DNA of 64,000 nucleotides from Lachnospiraceae bacterium (GTDB taxonomy: Bacteria; Bacillota; Clostridia; Lachnospirales; Lachnospiraceae), in NCBI GenBank assembly GCA_017936885.1, contig JAGBEO010000013.1:186001-250000 (forward strand), read 5' to 3'. The number at the start of each line of letters is the position of its first letter. Within the stretch, counting starts at the first letter, position 1. Under the pieces are notes generated by a model that had not been told where the DNA came from, ran no database searches, and was given only the letters and a program-made list of their open reading frames with translations. The position numbers and the translations under genes are program-made. Of the stretch, positions 9,581-18,214 are shown one piece after another.

Positions 9581-11626
9581 TTAGATAGTTCTAAAGTCAA
9601 CCTCATTTATCGTTGACTGTTCTAAAAAATCTCTCAGTCCGTTGTATTCCGGTTTCTGCAGTTCTCTGTCCTCTGCCAGAATCTGATCTGCCCATTTACT
9701 GGCACATTGTAAGAGAGCCGCATCCTGAAAAATATCTCCCAGCACAAAACGCAGGTCACCGCTTTGTCTGATCCCGAACAGGTCACCCGGCCCCCGAAGT
9801 TTTAAATCCTGACCGGCAATATAGAAACCGTCATTGGATTCATTTAGAATTTTAAGTCTTTTCATGGTCTCTGGTTTATCGGATTTGCTGATAAAAATAC
9901 AGTAGGATTGCTCGGCCCCCCGTCCTACACGCCCCCGAAGCTGATGGAGCTGTGCAAGTCCGAATCGTTCCGCATTTTCTACCATCATAACCGTGGCATT
10001 CGGGACATTGATTCCTACCTCTATTACGGTGGTAGATACCAGTACATCTATATGATGGGCGGCAAAGTCTTCCATGATCCGGTTTTTCTCTGCGGGCTTC
10101 ATTTTGCCGTGCAGGGATGCGATCTGAATTGCGGGCGAAAGCGCCTGCTTCAGCTTGGCTGTATAGGATATAACATCCTCTAATTCTTCCATTTCCCCCT
10201 CTTCTACCATGGGGCATATCACATACACTTGTCTGCCGGATGTCACTTCTTTTTCGATAAAACGATAGGCTGTTTCACGATAAGAAGTGTTAACCACACA
10301 GTTTTTGATGGGAAGACGGTTGGCGGGCAGTTCATCCAGCACCGAAATATGCAGATCGCCGTATAAAATAATGGCTAACGTTCTCGGAATCGGTGTGGCG
10401 CTCATAACGAGTACATGAACCGTATTTCCTTTCTGTGCAAGGCTTTCCCTCTGCCGCACGCCGAAACGGTGCTGCTCGTCCGTAATGACAAGCGCCAAAT
10501 TATGATAACATACCTTATCCTGAATCAGGGCATGGGTACCGATGATGATATTTGCCGTACCGTTCTCAATCTGTGCATAAATCTCCCTGCGGTCTTTGGC
10601 AGAAGTAGAGCCTGTCAATAATACCGGATGAATCGGCAGACGGTACTGCTCCTTCATCTTAAGAAGTGTTTCATAATGCTGTCTGGCAAGAACTTCCGTT
10701 GGTGCCATCATAGCTCCCTGATAACCGTTTGCCACACACATAATCAGGGCCAGAAAGGCAAGAATCGTCTTGCCGGAGCCTACATCGCCCTGAATCAGAC
10801 GGTTCATAGTGTGCTCGGAGGTCAGATCAGCCTGTATTTCCTGCCATACCTTTTGCTGCGCTTTGGTAAGATGATATGGCAGAGCTTCTATCAGACGGCG
10901 GGTATCCGCCACTTCTATCATCGGATAGAGGTTTGGCAGTTCCTGATTGGTATCCCGCAGCCTGCGAAGCATCAAAATGAACAGGAAAAACTCATCGAAC
11001 ACAAGCCGTTCCCTTGCCTGAATCAGTTCCGCTTTGCCGGTAGGAAAATGCATCTGTTTCACGGCATCTTTCAGGGAACAAAAACCCTGTTTTTCTTTGA
11101 TTTTGGCAGGCAGATAGTCGTTAGACAAGTCCGTTTGTGCTATCGCCTGCTGCATTGCCTTGGTAATGGTGTGATTGGTAAGCCCTTTGGTGGTGGAATA
11201 CACGGGAAGCATACGGTCAATCATCTTTCCGTATTCCTCAGGCTTATAAATCTTCGCCTGTTCCATCACATAATGGGTTCCCTTCCTGTGCAGAACGCCG
11301 CGGAAGATGTATGTCATGTTCTGTTTAAGACTGTTTTTCAGATAGGGCATATTGAAATAGGTCATATGCAGTTCGCCGCCGATACACAAGGCTTTAAAGG
11401 TGGTGATACTAAGCCCGCGCACATGTCTTGTCGCAATATTGCCGCATATATGCCCCGAAACAGCCACAAGACTTTCCGTATCTGCCCCACTTAAATCAAC
11501 CGGTGCTGCAAACTGTTCATAATCTCTGGGATAATACCGCACCAACTGCTCTGTTGTGGTGATATTTAATTTTGCAAAGAGTCCGGCTGTTTTCTCACCG
11601 ATGCCTTTGAGGGCAGTCAGGTTCAT
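9581..11626 (-). CDS. recG: ATP-dependent DNA helicase RecG
   Basis: Branch-migrating superfamily 2 helicase that remodels stalled forks and recombination intermediates. 681 residues, family length. The N-terminal OB-fold wedge domain spans roughly residues 1-240. Walker A GDVGSGKT lies near 280, the DEQH box (DEQHRFG) near 380, and motif VI-like QLRGRVGRG near 590. RecG usually lies beside the fakA/asp23/rpmB cluster in Firmicutes, as here. Confidence 0.96.
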   Translation of the reverse strand: MNLTALKGIGEKTAGLFAKLNITTTEQLVRYYPRDYEQFAAPVDLSGADTESLVAVSGHICGNIATRHVRGLSITTFKALCIGGELHMTYFNMPYLKNSLKQNMTYIFRGVLHRKGTHYVMEQAKIYKPEEYGKMIDRMLPVYSTTKGLTNHTITKAMQQAIAQTDLSNDYLPAKIKEKQGFCSLKDAVKQMHFPTGKAELIQARERLVFDEFFLFILMLRRLRDTNQELPNLYPMIEVADTRRLIEALPYHLTKAQQKVWQEIQADLTSEHTMNRLIQGDVGSGKTILAFLALIMCVANGYQGAMMAPTEVLARQHYETLLKMKEQYRLPIHPVLLTGSTSAKDRREIYAQIENGTANIIIGTHALIQDKVCYHNLALVITDEQHRFGVRQRESLAQKGNTVHVLVMSATPIPRTLAIILYGDLHISVLDELPANRLPIKNCVVNTSYRETAYRFIEKEVTSGRQVYVICPMVEEGEMEELEDVISYTAKLKQALSPAIQIASLHGKMKPAEKNRIMEDFAAHHIDVLVSTTVIEVGINVPNATVMMVENAERFGLAQLHQLRGRVGRGAEQSYCIFISKSDKPETMKRLKILNESNDGFYIAGQDLKLRGPGDLFGIRQSGDLRFVLGDIFQDAALLQCASKWADQILAEDRELQKPEYNGLRDFLEQSTINEVDFRTI

Positions 11627-11674
11627 AATGATCCCATTCCTTTCCGCGTCATACGCAAAGCTTTGATATGAAAA

Positions 11675-11697
11675 TCCCCCGATGATGAATCGGGGGA
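11675..11697 (-). terminator. Terminator of the asp23-fakA transcription unit
   Basis: TCCCCCGAT (11675-11683) pairs perfectly with ATCGGGGGA (11689-11697) around a 5-base loop. On the minus strand the stem is followed by TTTTC. It sits 22 bases beyond the fakA-like stop and before the recG start. Confidence 0.8.
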
Positions 11698-11718
11698 AAT
11701 TAAGTCGGCGTACAAAAG

Positions 11719-13425
11719 TTACTCTGCTGATACAATATAATAGTAAATCGGCTGACCGCCATATTGCAGTTCAATATCACAATCAGGATGTTTAGCCGCC
11801 ACCCTGTCCCGTAAGTTTTCTGCACTCTCCTCCGTGATTTCGTCACCATAATAGATACTGATCAATTCAAATCCATCCTCTGTTTTCGTATTGTCAAGCA
11901 TCATTTCCACAATCATGTCGGCAGTCACATCTGCCACATCGGTTCCCACAGCCAGGATACCGGAATCACCGATTCCCATGAAATCACCCTGTTTGATCTC
12001 CTTGCCGTCAATGTTTGTATCCCTTACCGCATAGGTCACCTGACCGGTTGATACCTTCTTGATTTCCTCATTCATCGTTTCGGTATTATCCTCTACCGAT
12101 AAGTCAGGAACATAATTAATCACTGCCGTAATGCCCTGCGGAACCGTCTTCGTCGGAATTACCACGATCCGCTTATCTTTCACAAGAGATTGTGCCTGAT
12201 TCGCTGCCAGTATGATATTCTTGTTATTCGGAAGAATATAGATGGTATCTGCATTGACCTTATCGATGGCATTGAGCATATCTTCCGTACTCGGATTCAT
12301 GGTCTGTCCGCCCTCAATAATATAATCCACACCTAATCCTTTAAATATTTCATTGATACCTTCGCCCACGGATACGGCGATAAAGCCTACATCTTTTTTA
12401 GGCATCGGAAGTTCTTCTTCTTGCCGGGCATCGGCTTCTTTCTGGGAAAGCTTAAAGAGCTTCTCCTGATGTTCTAAGCGCATATTATCAATTTTCATAT
12501 TCGATAACGCGCCGTACTTCAATGCTTTCTGAATGGCAAGGCCGGGATCATTGGTATGTACATGTACCTTGACCACGTCCTCATCCGCAACAACTACGAT
12601 AGAATCGCCGATCGATTCAAGATATGCCTTGAAATCCATCTCTGTTTTAATATTAAACACTTTATTTAACATAATGATAAACTCGGTACAATATCCGAAT
12701 TTAATCTCTGCATTCGCTTGCACTTCCAGATTGCTGCCGGCAGATTTGCCGGTTGAAGCTGCTCCGTTATCGGTTTTGATTGTAAAATCTGTTTCTTTGC
12801 CAAGATAAGCGTCATAAGCGCCTTTTAGTACCTGCATCAAACCTTGACCGCCGGAGTCAACTACGCCCGCCTGTTTCAGAACAGGAAGCATTTCCGGTGT
12901 CTGCTCCAATACTTCATCCGCATAGGCTATAACCTGTGATAAGAATTCGGAAAGATCCTCCACGCCTGCATCTGCCAGTTCTCTCGCTTTCTCGGCACCG
13001 CCTTTGGCAACCGTCAGAATCGTACCTTCCTTCGGTTTCATAACCGCTTTGTAAGCTGTTTCGACCGCTTTCTCGAAAGCGGAAGCAAGAACCGGAATTG
13101 TAATTTCATCGCATGTTTTAACGCCTTTGGTAAAACCACGGAACAACTGGGATAAAATAACACCAGAATTGCCTCTGGCACCCCGTAAAGAACCGGAAGA
13201 AATCGCTTTACACAAAGAGGTCATATCCAGATCGCCTACATCATATAACGCGGACACCTCTCTTGCTGCCGACATGATCGTCAGGGTCATATTTGTTCCG
13301 GTGTCACCGTCCGGTACAGGGAAAACGTTTAATTCATTAATCCATTCTTTTTTACTTTCAAGATTCTTTGCTCCTGCCAAGAACATCTTAGCCATCATCT
13401 TAGCATCAATTATATTTGAAGACAC
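11719..13425 (-). CDS. DAK2/FakA-type fatty acid kinase (YloV family)
   Basis: Predicted to phosphorylate fatty acids held by FakB/DegV proteins. 568 residues. The N-terminal DhaL nucleotide-binding domain shows the metal-binding aspartates in VFPVPDGDTGTNM and the SLRGARGNSGVILSQ loop. A middle domain follows, and the C-terminal third is DegV-like, ending in IQYGGQPIYYY-type sequence. Fifteen bases downstream of the Asp23-family gene, the same yloU-yloV order as Bacillus. Start ATG at 13423-13425 is accepted on family alignment. Confidence 0.93.
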   Translation of the reverse strand: MSSNIIDAKMMAKMFLAGAKNLESKKEWINELNVFPVPDGDTGTNMTLTIMSAAREVSALYDVGDLDMTSLCKAISSGSLRGARGNSGVILSQLFRGFTKGVKTCDEITIPVLASAFEKAVETAYKAVMKPKEGTILTVAKGGAEKARELADAGVEDLSEFLSQVIAYADEVLEQTPEMLPVLKQAGVVDSGGQGLMQVLKGAYDAYLGKETDFTIKTDNGAASTGKSAGSNLEVQANAEIKFGYCTEFIIMLNKVFNIKTEMDFKAYLESIGDSIVVVADEDVVKVHVHTNDPGLAIQKALKYGALSNMKIDNMRLEHQEKLFKLSQKEADARQEEELPMPKKDVGFIAVSVGEGINEIFKGLGVDYIIEGGQTMNPSTEDMLNAIDKVNADTIYILPNNKNIILAANQAQSLVKDKRIVVIPTKTVPQGITAVINYVPDLSVEDNTETMNEEIKKVSTGQVTYAVRDTNIDGKEIKQGDFMGIGDSGILAVGTDVADVTADMIVEMMLDNTKTEDGFELISIYYGDEITEESAENLRDRVAAKHPDCDIELQYGGQPIYYYIVSAE

Positions 13426-13440
13426 TCTACTGTTCCTCCC

Positions 13441-13800
13441 TTAGTCAATCACTTTCACACCTTCAACGAAGATGTTTATTTTTTCTATCTCAATTCCGGT
13501 AAATTCCTCTACTTTATATTTTACACTGTCAATCAAATTATCCGACACCGCAAGAATACTGACTCCGTAGGAAACAATGATATGAAAATTCAATGTCAGT
13601 TTATTATTATTCAAAAGAACCTGAATGCCGCGTGTCATACTATCCATCTTAAGCAATTTCACAAGCCCGTCTTTCACACTCATACTCGCCATGCCTACTA
13701 CACCAAAGCATTCCATGGCAACCGTACCGGCATACTGTGCAATCACTTCCTGATCGATAGAAATATTCCCCATATGTGTATCCATTGAAGAAACTTTCAT
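13441..13800 (-). CDS. Asp23/Gls24 family protein (YloU-like)
   Basis: Small envelope-stress family protein, 119 residues. Asp23/Gls24 features include an N-terminal GNISIDQEVIAQYAG segment, VVGMASMS, and the alternating hydrophobic IVSYGVSILAV core. No signal peptide or membrane segment. AAGGAGG precedes the ATG. A TATAAT -10 lies at 13837-13842 on the minus strand, between this gene and the divergent rpmB. Co-transcribed with the FakA-like gene; the molecular role of YloU is not firmly known. Confidence 0.9.
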   Translation of the reverse strand: MKVSSMDTHMGNISIDQEVIAQYAGTVAMECFGVVGMASMSVKDGLVKLLKMDSMTRGIQVLLNNNKLTLNFHIIVSYGVSILAVSDNLIDSVKYKVEEFTGIEIEKINIFVEGVKVID

Positions 13801-13836
13801 AAATTACCTCCTTAATTATTTTAGACATATATTGCT

Positions 13837-13842
13837 ATTATA
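13837..13842 (-). promoter_or_regulatory. -10 element for the asp23-fakA unit
   Basis: TATAAT on the minus strand, 37 bases before the start codon. No convincing -35 hexamer is visible 16-18 bases upstream, where the DNA is a T-rich tract. Confidence 0.5.
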
Positions 13843-13926
13843 ACCCGATATGCTGAAAAAAGAAACAAAAAATATACTATATTTTCCATCAATATAATTT
13901 TTACACCCAAAATATGTAATTTATGC

Positions 13927-13955
13927 TTGCAATCTGCTTTACTTTCTGCTATTAT
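13927..13955 (+). promoter_or_regulatory. rpmB promoter
   Basis: TTGCAA at 13927-13932 and TATTAT at 13950-13955 with a 17-base spacer. The start of transcription would fall about 50 bases before the rpmB start codon. Confidence 0.7.
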
Positions 13956-14011
13956 ACAAATGTTGCGAAAGCGATAAATAAGAATCGATTGTATCGTTAG
14001 GAGGTGCAAAG

Positions 14012-14197
14012 ATGGCTAAATGTGATATTTGTGGTAAAGGCGCTCATTTCGGAAACAACGTAAGCCATTCTCATAGAAGATCTAACAGAATTTGGAATTC
14101 CAATGTTCAGAACGTTAAATGTAAAGTGAATGGTACAGCTAAGAAATTACACGTATGTACACGTTGTTTAAGAGCCGGTAAAGTTGAAAGAGCTTAA
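14012..14197 (+). CDS. rpmB: 50S ribosomal protein L28, zinc-ribbon form
   Basis: Large-subunit ribosomal protein. 61 residues. The two CxxC pairs (C4/C7 and C49/C52) mark the zinc-binding C+ paralogue. The RBS AGGAGG lies just before the ATG. Divergent from asp23-fakA as in Bacillus, with its own promoter and a strong terminator, so it is a monocistronic unit. Confidence 0.98.
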   Translation: MAKCDICGKGAHFGNNVSHSHRRSNRIWNSNVQNVKCKVNGTAKKLHVCTRCLRAGKVERA

Positions 14198-14236
14198 GTT
14201 TTTAAGACGAATACCCATCGGGCGTACAATAATAAC

Positions 14237-14268
14237 AAAAGACCAATCCTGTCGGGTTGGTCTTTTTT
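14237..14268 (+). terminator. rpmB terminator (probably bidirectional)
   Basis: A 13-bp stem (AAAAGACCAATCC with GGGTTGGTCTTTT, one G-T pair) and a 4-base loop, followed by a run of T on the plus strand. The reverse strand also reads TTTT after the stem, so it can end the convergent J-domain gene, whose stop is at 14276. Confidence 0.92.
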
Positions 14269-14275
14269 ATACACT

Positions 14276-14815
14276 TTAAGCGTGTTTGAAACTTTCATAC
14301 TCTCTCTTCAAATGTTCATATTCCATGTTGATTCGCTGAATGATCTCCTTATCTCCTGCCAAATTATCCGGATGGAATATTTTGATCATATCTTTATACC
14401 GCTTCTTTAAGGCTAACGGATTCTTGACCCCCTGGAAAAAAACTGATACATCCAAACCGGCATCATAGGAAACCCGCTCACTCATCAGCTCTTTTTCGGC
14501 ATATAATCTGGCACGCTCTTTTTCCAGGCGCCTGCGGTCAAGATCCAACTGCTGGAAGCCGCTTTTCAAAATTTCCATTTTCTTGGCAAAAAACTGTTCA
14601 TCGCCTTTGAGCCGCTGGCGTTCAGTTGAAATCTTATGGTTTAAAAGCTTCATTTCATCCTGAAACTGCTCTTTTTCCTTCATAAATTTCTCCTGCATCT
14701 GCTCTAAATCTTTTTGTGCCGTCGCCAGCCGTATATTTTCCTGAAACAACCATGATTTCAGTTCCTGCAGCTCTGCTTCAGAGCCGCCATCTAATATTTC
14801 TTCAAAATTATCCAT
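14276..14815 (-). CDS. Coiled-coil protein with C-terminal J domain
   Basis: 179 residues. Residues about 15-105 are a charged, heptad-like coiled coil rich in Glu, Lys and Gln. The last 60 residues resemble a DnaJ domain: LKKRYKDMIKIFHPDN contains the HPD tripeptide that activates DnaK ATPase, followed by INMEYEHLKREYES as helix IV. The order, coil first and J domain last, differs from DnaJ itself, so it is probably a specialised co-chaperone or a J-domain-like protein. No membrane segment. Convergent with rpmB. Confidence 0.75.
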   Translation of the reverse strand: MDNFEEILDGGSEAELQELKSWLFQENIRLATAQKDLEQMQEKFMKEKEQFQDEMKLLNHKISTERQRLKGDEQFFAKKMEILKSGFQQLDLDRRRLEKERARLYAEKELMSERVSYDAGLDVSVFFQGVKNPLALKKRYKDMIKIFHPDNLAGDKEIIQRINMEYEHLKREYESFKHA

Positions 14816-14833
14816 ACAAATAACCGTGTCTTT

Positions 14834-14974
14834 CTAATCACATAAAAAAAAGTTATATCCAATCAACAACAATAAAACAATCAGAACCAAACCGATGAAA
14901 CGATTCGTAAGGAAAAGCATAAACAGCATTCCACATGCAACACAAACTGCTACAAACCCAATTAATTTCTTCAA
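14834..14974 (-). CDS. 46-residue two-helix membrane protein
   Basis: A small frame starting with TTG (14972-14974) and ending TAG at 14834-14836. It begins MKKLIGFVAV and has two hydrophobic stretches, roughly residues 4-22 and 27-44, split by TNRF. AGGG lies about 10 bases before the TTG and a TATAAT about 25 bases before it, so it could be transcribed alone. Positive residues before the first helix suggest an N-in orientation. It lies between ytfJ and the J-domain gene. I do not recognise it beyond being a short membrane peptide. Confidence 0.55.
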   Translation of the reverse strand: MKKLIGFVAVCVACGMLFMLFLTNRFIGLVLIVLLLLIGYNFFLCD

Positions 14975-15042
14975 TATAATATCCCTGCATATGCTTTTAT
15001 TATACTATATGAACCTAATCCGAAAATGATTCTGTTTTATCC

Positions 15043-15435
15043 TTACTCTTTTTCTTCCGGAAAAGCAATATCAACCGCAGTATCATCTGCGATCATTTCC
15101 TCTTTCGGTGTTGTAAATTTATCCACAATATCCGGGATCATATCCAGTACTTTGGTAATGGTATCCTGATTCTTAATATTTACAAGCTTTGTGGAACCGT
15201 TTTTAATCACAAGCACCGCACTTGGAGACATTTTGGCACTGAATCCGCCACCGCCGCCATTTTTCTTATCTGCTGCACTGGCACCTGCACCCACACCGAA
15301 ACTGACATCCACAAGCGGCAGGATAATGGTATCACCAACCTGTGTCGCATCTCCCACTACTGTCTTCGTTCCGATTACAGCATTCATACCCTTCATAAGG
15401 GATTCAATTACTCCGGTAAAATTATTCTCTGCCAT
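15043..15435 (-). CDS. ytfJ: GerW family sporulation protein (YtfJ)
   Basis: Spore protein family needed for normal germination in Bacillus. 130 residues. Recognised by the N-terminal ESLMKGMNAVIGTKTVVGD, the DTIILPLVDVSFGVG core and a GGGGGFSAKMSPSA glycine loop. Sits directly downstream of the DUF2953 gene with no gap, the same ytfI-ytfJ arrangement as in Bacillus, which strengthens both calls. No signal peptide. Confidence 0.9.
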   Translation of the reverse strand: MAENNFTGVIESLMKGMNAVIGTKTVVGDATQVGDTIILPLVDVSFGVGAGASAADKKNGGGGGFSAKMSPSAVLVIKNGSTKLVNIKNQDTITKVLDMIPDIVDKFTTPKEEMIADDTAVDIAFPEEKE

Positions 15436-16482
15436 CTACACAGCCTCCTTTTTCAATAGCTTAATCAACTTCTTAATATCCTTGTTAAAATAAATCCGTA
15501 TTGCCGCCCTCACAAACGTGATGACCTTAATCTTACCCTTTAATAATACATGGCCTTCTATACGATTGTTTTCAAAATCTCCTGTTATATTCACATGTTC
15601 TCCAATAAGCGGATATAACATGCCCCATATTGCAAGAATTTCTCCGGTAACAGCAGGATCATCCATTCCAACAATCAGATTTGCCTCAAACTTTTGAGGC
15701 TTCAAACTTTTTAAAATAGAGATAAGTTCGCCTTTACACAGCTTTAGGGACTGTTGAAAAACGTCGCTTTCCATAATCTTGCGATAATAGCCGATCTGAT
15801 CCAATACAGATTTTATTCTATCACAGAAATTTCTGATTGTGTACTGTATATTTTGAATCAGCTCTTTTATTTTACGAAAGATATTTTTGATCCATTCTAT
15901 TATTTTACCCAGTTTCTTTAATAAGGACGTTTTTTCTTCCTTCTCTTCTGTTTTCCCGCATTTCTGCGCCGGAATGGTCACAGTCGGAATGTTTTGGTCT
16001 CTTTCCGCGCTTATATCTTTGTGGATATCGGATTCTTTCCCGGATTCTTTAGAAGCTGCTTCTTCTTTTTCTTGTCCGCCTTTATCTTCCGGTTTTTCTT
16101 CGATTTTCGGCTCTTTTGTATTCGTTGATTCAGTTTGCGCACTTTCGGATTTGGATGTTTGTGATTTCTTGTTACGTTTCGTACTTCCGGACGGTTTCGG
16201 GGATTTCTCCGGCATTCTGAACAGGGTAAACACAAATATCCTAACCCTCACACAGGTTTCATCTGCTGGATACCGAATCAGGATATTCACCAAATGCAGA
16301 AGCCATGTGATCTTAGCTTTTGCCGCTAAAGGCGGTTTGCCTTCTCCTTCTTCTCTGCATAATTCAATCCGGTAGCGTACCGGAACAAAAAGAACACACA
16401 GAATTGTGAGAAGAAGAATGCCCAGGATACATAACAATATAATTCCTATGATTTTTAAAATAAGCAATATGATATGTAACAT
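15436..16482 (-). CDS. DUF2953 membrane-anchored protein (YtfI-like)
   Basis: 348 residues. An N-terminal hydrophobic anchor covers residues 5-35. A long Lys/Glu/Ser-rich, probably disordered region runs from about 95 to 175, then an amphipathic Ile/Lys-rich helical region, and a conserved C-terminal DUF2953-like part (LIVGMDDPAVTGEILAIWG). The low-complexity insert makes it longer than its Bacillus counterpart. Adjacent to ytfJ; function unknown, presumably sporulation-linked from the pairing. Confidence 0.75.
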   Translation of the reverse strand: MLHIILLILKIIGIILLCILGILLLTILCVLFVPVRYRIELCREEGEGKPPLAAKAKITWLLHLVNILIRYPADETCVRVRIFVFTLFRMPEKSPKPSGSTKRNKKSQTSKSESAQTESTNTKEPKIEEKPEDKGGQEKEEAASKESGKESDIHKDISAERDQNIPTVTIPAQKCGKTEEKEEKTSLLKKLGKIIEWIKNIFRKIKELIQNIQYTIRNFCDRIKSVLDQIGYYRKIMESDVFQQSLKLCKGELISILKSLKPQKFEANLIVGMDDPAVTGEILAIWGMLYPLIGEHVNITGDFENNRIEGHVLLKGKIKVITFVRAAIRIYFNKDIKKLIKLLKKEAV

Positions 16483-16531
16483 ATGGTTTCATTCAATTCC
16501 TTTTCTAATTATTGCCTGTCGTCTCTTCTCC

Positions 16532-16840
16532 CTAAGCTTCATCAAACAAATAGGCAATCAGATCAGCTTGTCCTGTCCGGCTAAGTGCATCCTCAGTCAT
16601 CTGCCTGATCACATCAATCGCTTCTTCCTGACTGCCTGCTATGCCAATGATATAAGGCGGATACTCTTTATAATACCATTGCTGCATAAACAGACTATGA
16701 TAGATTTCCAACTGATTATTTTCCTGCTGATAAGCAATAACATAAACATTGGGAAGCTTTGCATATTTCTTTAATTTTTTTTTGATTTTGTCGGGTTTTT
16801 TAATAGTATCGCCCACATAGAGATTTTTATAAAATTTCAT
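16532..16840 (-). CDS. Conserved-looking hypothetical protein, 102 residues
   Basis: Not recognised. A basic N-terminus (MKFYKNLYVGDTIKKPDKIKK) is followed by a compact alpha/beta-like body (VYVIAYQ, PYIIGIAGS, EEAIDVIRQM) and an acidic end. No signal peptide or membrane helix. A longer frame begins at GTG 16858, but the ATG at 16838-16840 has AGGG at better spacing and is preferred. A TATAAT-containing palindrome (16921-16937) upstream may hold its promoter, back to back with the HD-GYP gene. Confidence 0.6.
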   Translation of the reverse strand: MKFYKNLYVGDTIKKPDKIKKKLKKYAKLPNVYVIAYQQENNQLEIYHSLFMQQWYYKEYPPYIIGIAGSQEEAIDVIRQMTEDALSRTGQADLIAYLFDEA

Positions 16841-16954
16841 AGTTTTACCCTGCAGCACTTCTTTTTTCAGATTATCAACTATTTTACCATATTTTATCCG
16901 AATTAAATAGATTATCTTATTGATTATATTATAATCATATTGCGCGGAAAAATG

Positions 16955-16982
16955 TTGACTTATTTTCCAAAAGAACTATACT
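16955..16982 (+). promoter_or_regulatory. Promoter of the HD-GYP gene
   Basis: TTGACT at 16955-16960 and TATACT at 16977-16982, spacer 16. It lies downstream of the longest possible start (16940), which therefore cannot be used from this promoter; this argues for the start at 17021. Confidence 0.7.
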
Positions 16983-17020
16983 ATAAATTAGATATTTTTG
17001 ACAAAAGACGGAGAATTTAT

Positions 17021-18076
17021 ATGAAAACTATTGCGCGAATGGCACTAAAAAACGGAATGGTAATCGGCGAGGATGTCTATAACTACCAAAATGATCTTAT
17101 TTATCCGAAAGATACAGCGGTAGATGAGTATGTGATTGCAAGACTGGCCCGTCATTCTATCATGTGCGTTTCCATTAAAGAAGATATTGATTATGCAACG
17201 ACCCATTTTGAGAAAATTCGTCTCAGTACAGAATTTAAATGTTTTGAGGCTGCTTACAACGATTGTATGCCGGTTTATCGGAAAATCATGACAGATTTCG
17301 CAGAACAGGGCATTCCGGTGCGTATGAGCAGTCTGATGGAACTGTATGTCAAAATATCTTCCTGTGCACGCAACGGAGAACAGCTTCTTGATTTTCTGTA
17401 TAATATGCTGCCCAGCGAGGATGATATGACACATGCCCACTGCCTTAATTCAGCTTTGATTGCCGGTGTATTCGGCACCTGGCTTGGGCTGTCCAAAGAA
17501 GATATCTTCCTGTTAATCCAGTGTGGATTCTTTTATGATATCGGCAAATTGAAGCTGCCGCAGGAATTACTCTGGAAACCGGGTAAACTGGATGAACTGG
17601 AATTTACAAGACTGAAAACACATACCATGCTGGGTTTCAATTTACTGAAAAACCAAAGATTAAACGAACATGTAGTCAGGGCGGCTTTGATGCATCATGA
17701 GCGTTGTGACGGTTCCGGATACCCGTCCAGACTTAAGAAAGACCAGATTGATATTTTTGCAAAATACATTGCGGTGATTGATGCCTATGAGGCTATGACA
17801 TCCGCCAGAACTTACAGACAATCCCTGAATCCGTTCCAGGTGATCGCTAATTTTGAACGGGACGGTTACGTGAAATATGACGGGGCGATTCTTCGTCCCA
17901 TCCTCTCCCACATCGCATCCGCGCAGCTTGGATTAACGGTACGTCTCTCCAATGACGTGGAAGCGGAAATTATAAAAATCAATCCGGGACGCCTCTCCAG
18001 GCCTGTACTGAAAGCAGGGGATCAGGTGATTGATCTTGCCATGGAACGGGATCTTGATATTGCAGCGATTTATTGA
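17021..18076 (+). CDS. HD-GYP domain protein with an altered HD motif
   Basis: HD-GYP domains hydrolyse cyclic di-GMP. 351 residues from the ATG at 17021, which has GGAG before it. The N-terminal 110 residues resemble the DUF3391-like partner region (KNGMVIGEDVYNYQND). The catalytic domain shows FFYDIGKLKLP, ALMHHERCDGSGYP (H225, H226, then the GYP loop) and VIDAYEAMTSARTYR. The residue that should be the His of the HD pair is Tyr172 (YD at 172-173), so metal binding and catalysis may be changed or lost. No membrane segment or receiver domain. Own promoter. Confidence 0.85.
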   Translation: MKTIARMALKNGMVIGEDVYNYQNDLIYPKDTAVDEYVIARLARHSIMCVSIKEDIDYATTHFEKIRLSTEFKCFEAAYNDCMPVYRKIMTDFAEQGIPVRMSSLMELYVKISSCARNGEQLLDFLYNMLPSEDDMTHAHCLNSALIAGVFGTWLGLSKEDIFLLIQCGFFYDIGKLKLPQELLWKPGKLDELEFTRLKTHTMLGFNLLKNQRLNEHVVRAALMHHERCDGSGYPSRLKKDQIDIFAKYIAVIDAYEAMTSARTYRQSLNPFQVIANFERDGYVKYDGAILRPILSHIASAQLGLTVRLSNDVEAEIIKINPGRLSRPVLKAGDQVIDLAMERDLDIAAIY

Positions 18077-18105
18077 CCCTTCATAACACCTGTACTGGTA
18101 AAGCC

Positions 18106-18161
18106 AGAAAGCTGCTTCCCCGGAGACTTACGTGCAACAAGACACAGGGAAACAGCTTTCT
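18106..18161. terminator. Hairpin between convergent HD-GYP and Nudix genes
   Basis: AGAAAGCTGCTTCCC (18106-18120) pairs with GGGAAACAGCTTTCT (18147-18161), 14 of 15 positions, with a 26-base loop. T-rich sequence is limited on both sides, so it is a possible bidirectional terminator in the 138-base gap. Confidence 0.55.
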
Positions 18162-18214
18162 ATCATTGTCCTATCATTTAACTGCATCAAGAGTTTTCAC
18201 ATCGCTGTCTTACG

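Noticed and set aside
10628-11494. 288-codon open frame on the plus strand opposite recG
   Set aside because: Composition is that of an antisense shadow (many Cys, His and Phe), there is no RBS, and recG on the other strand is unmistakable.
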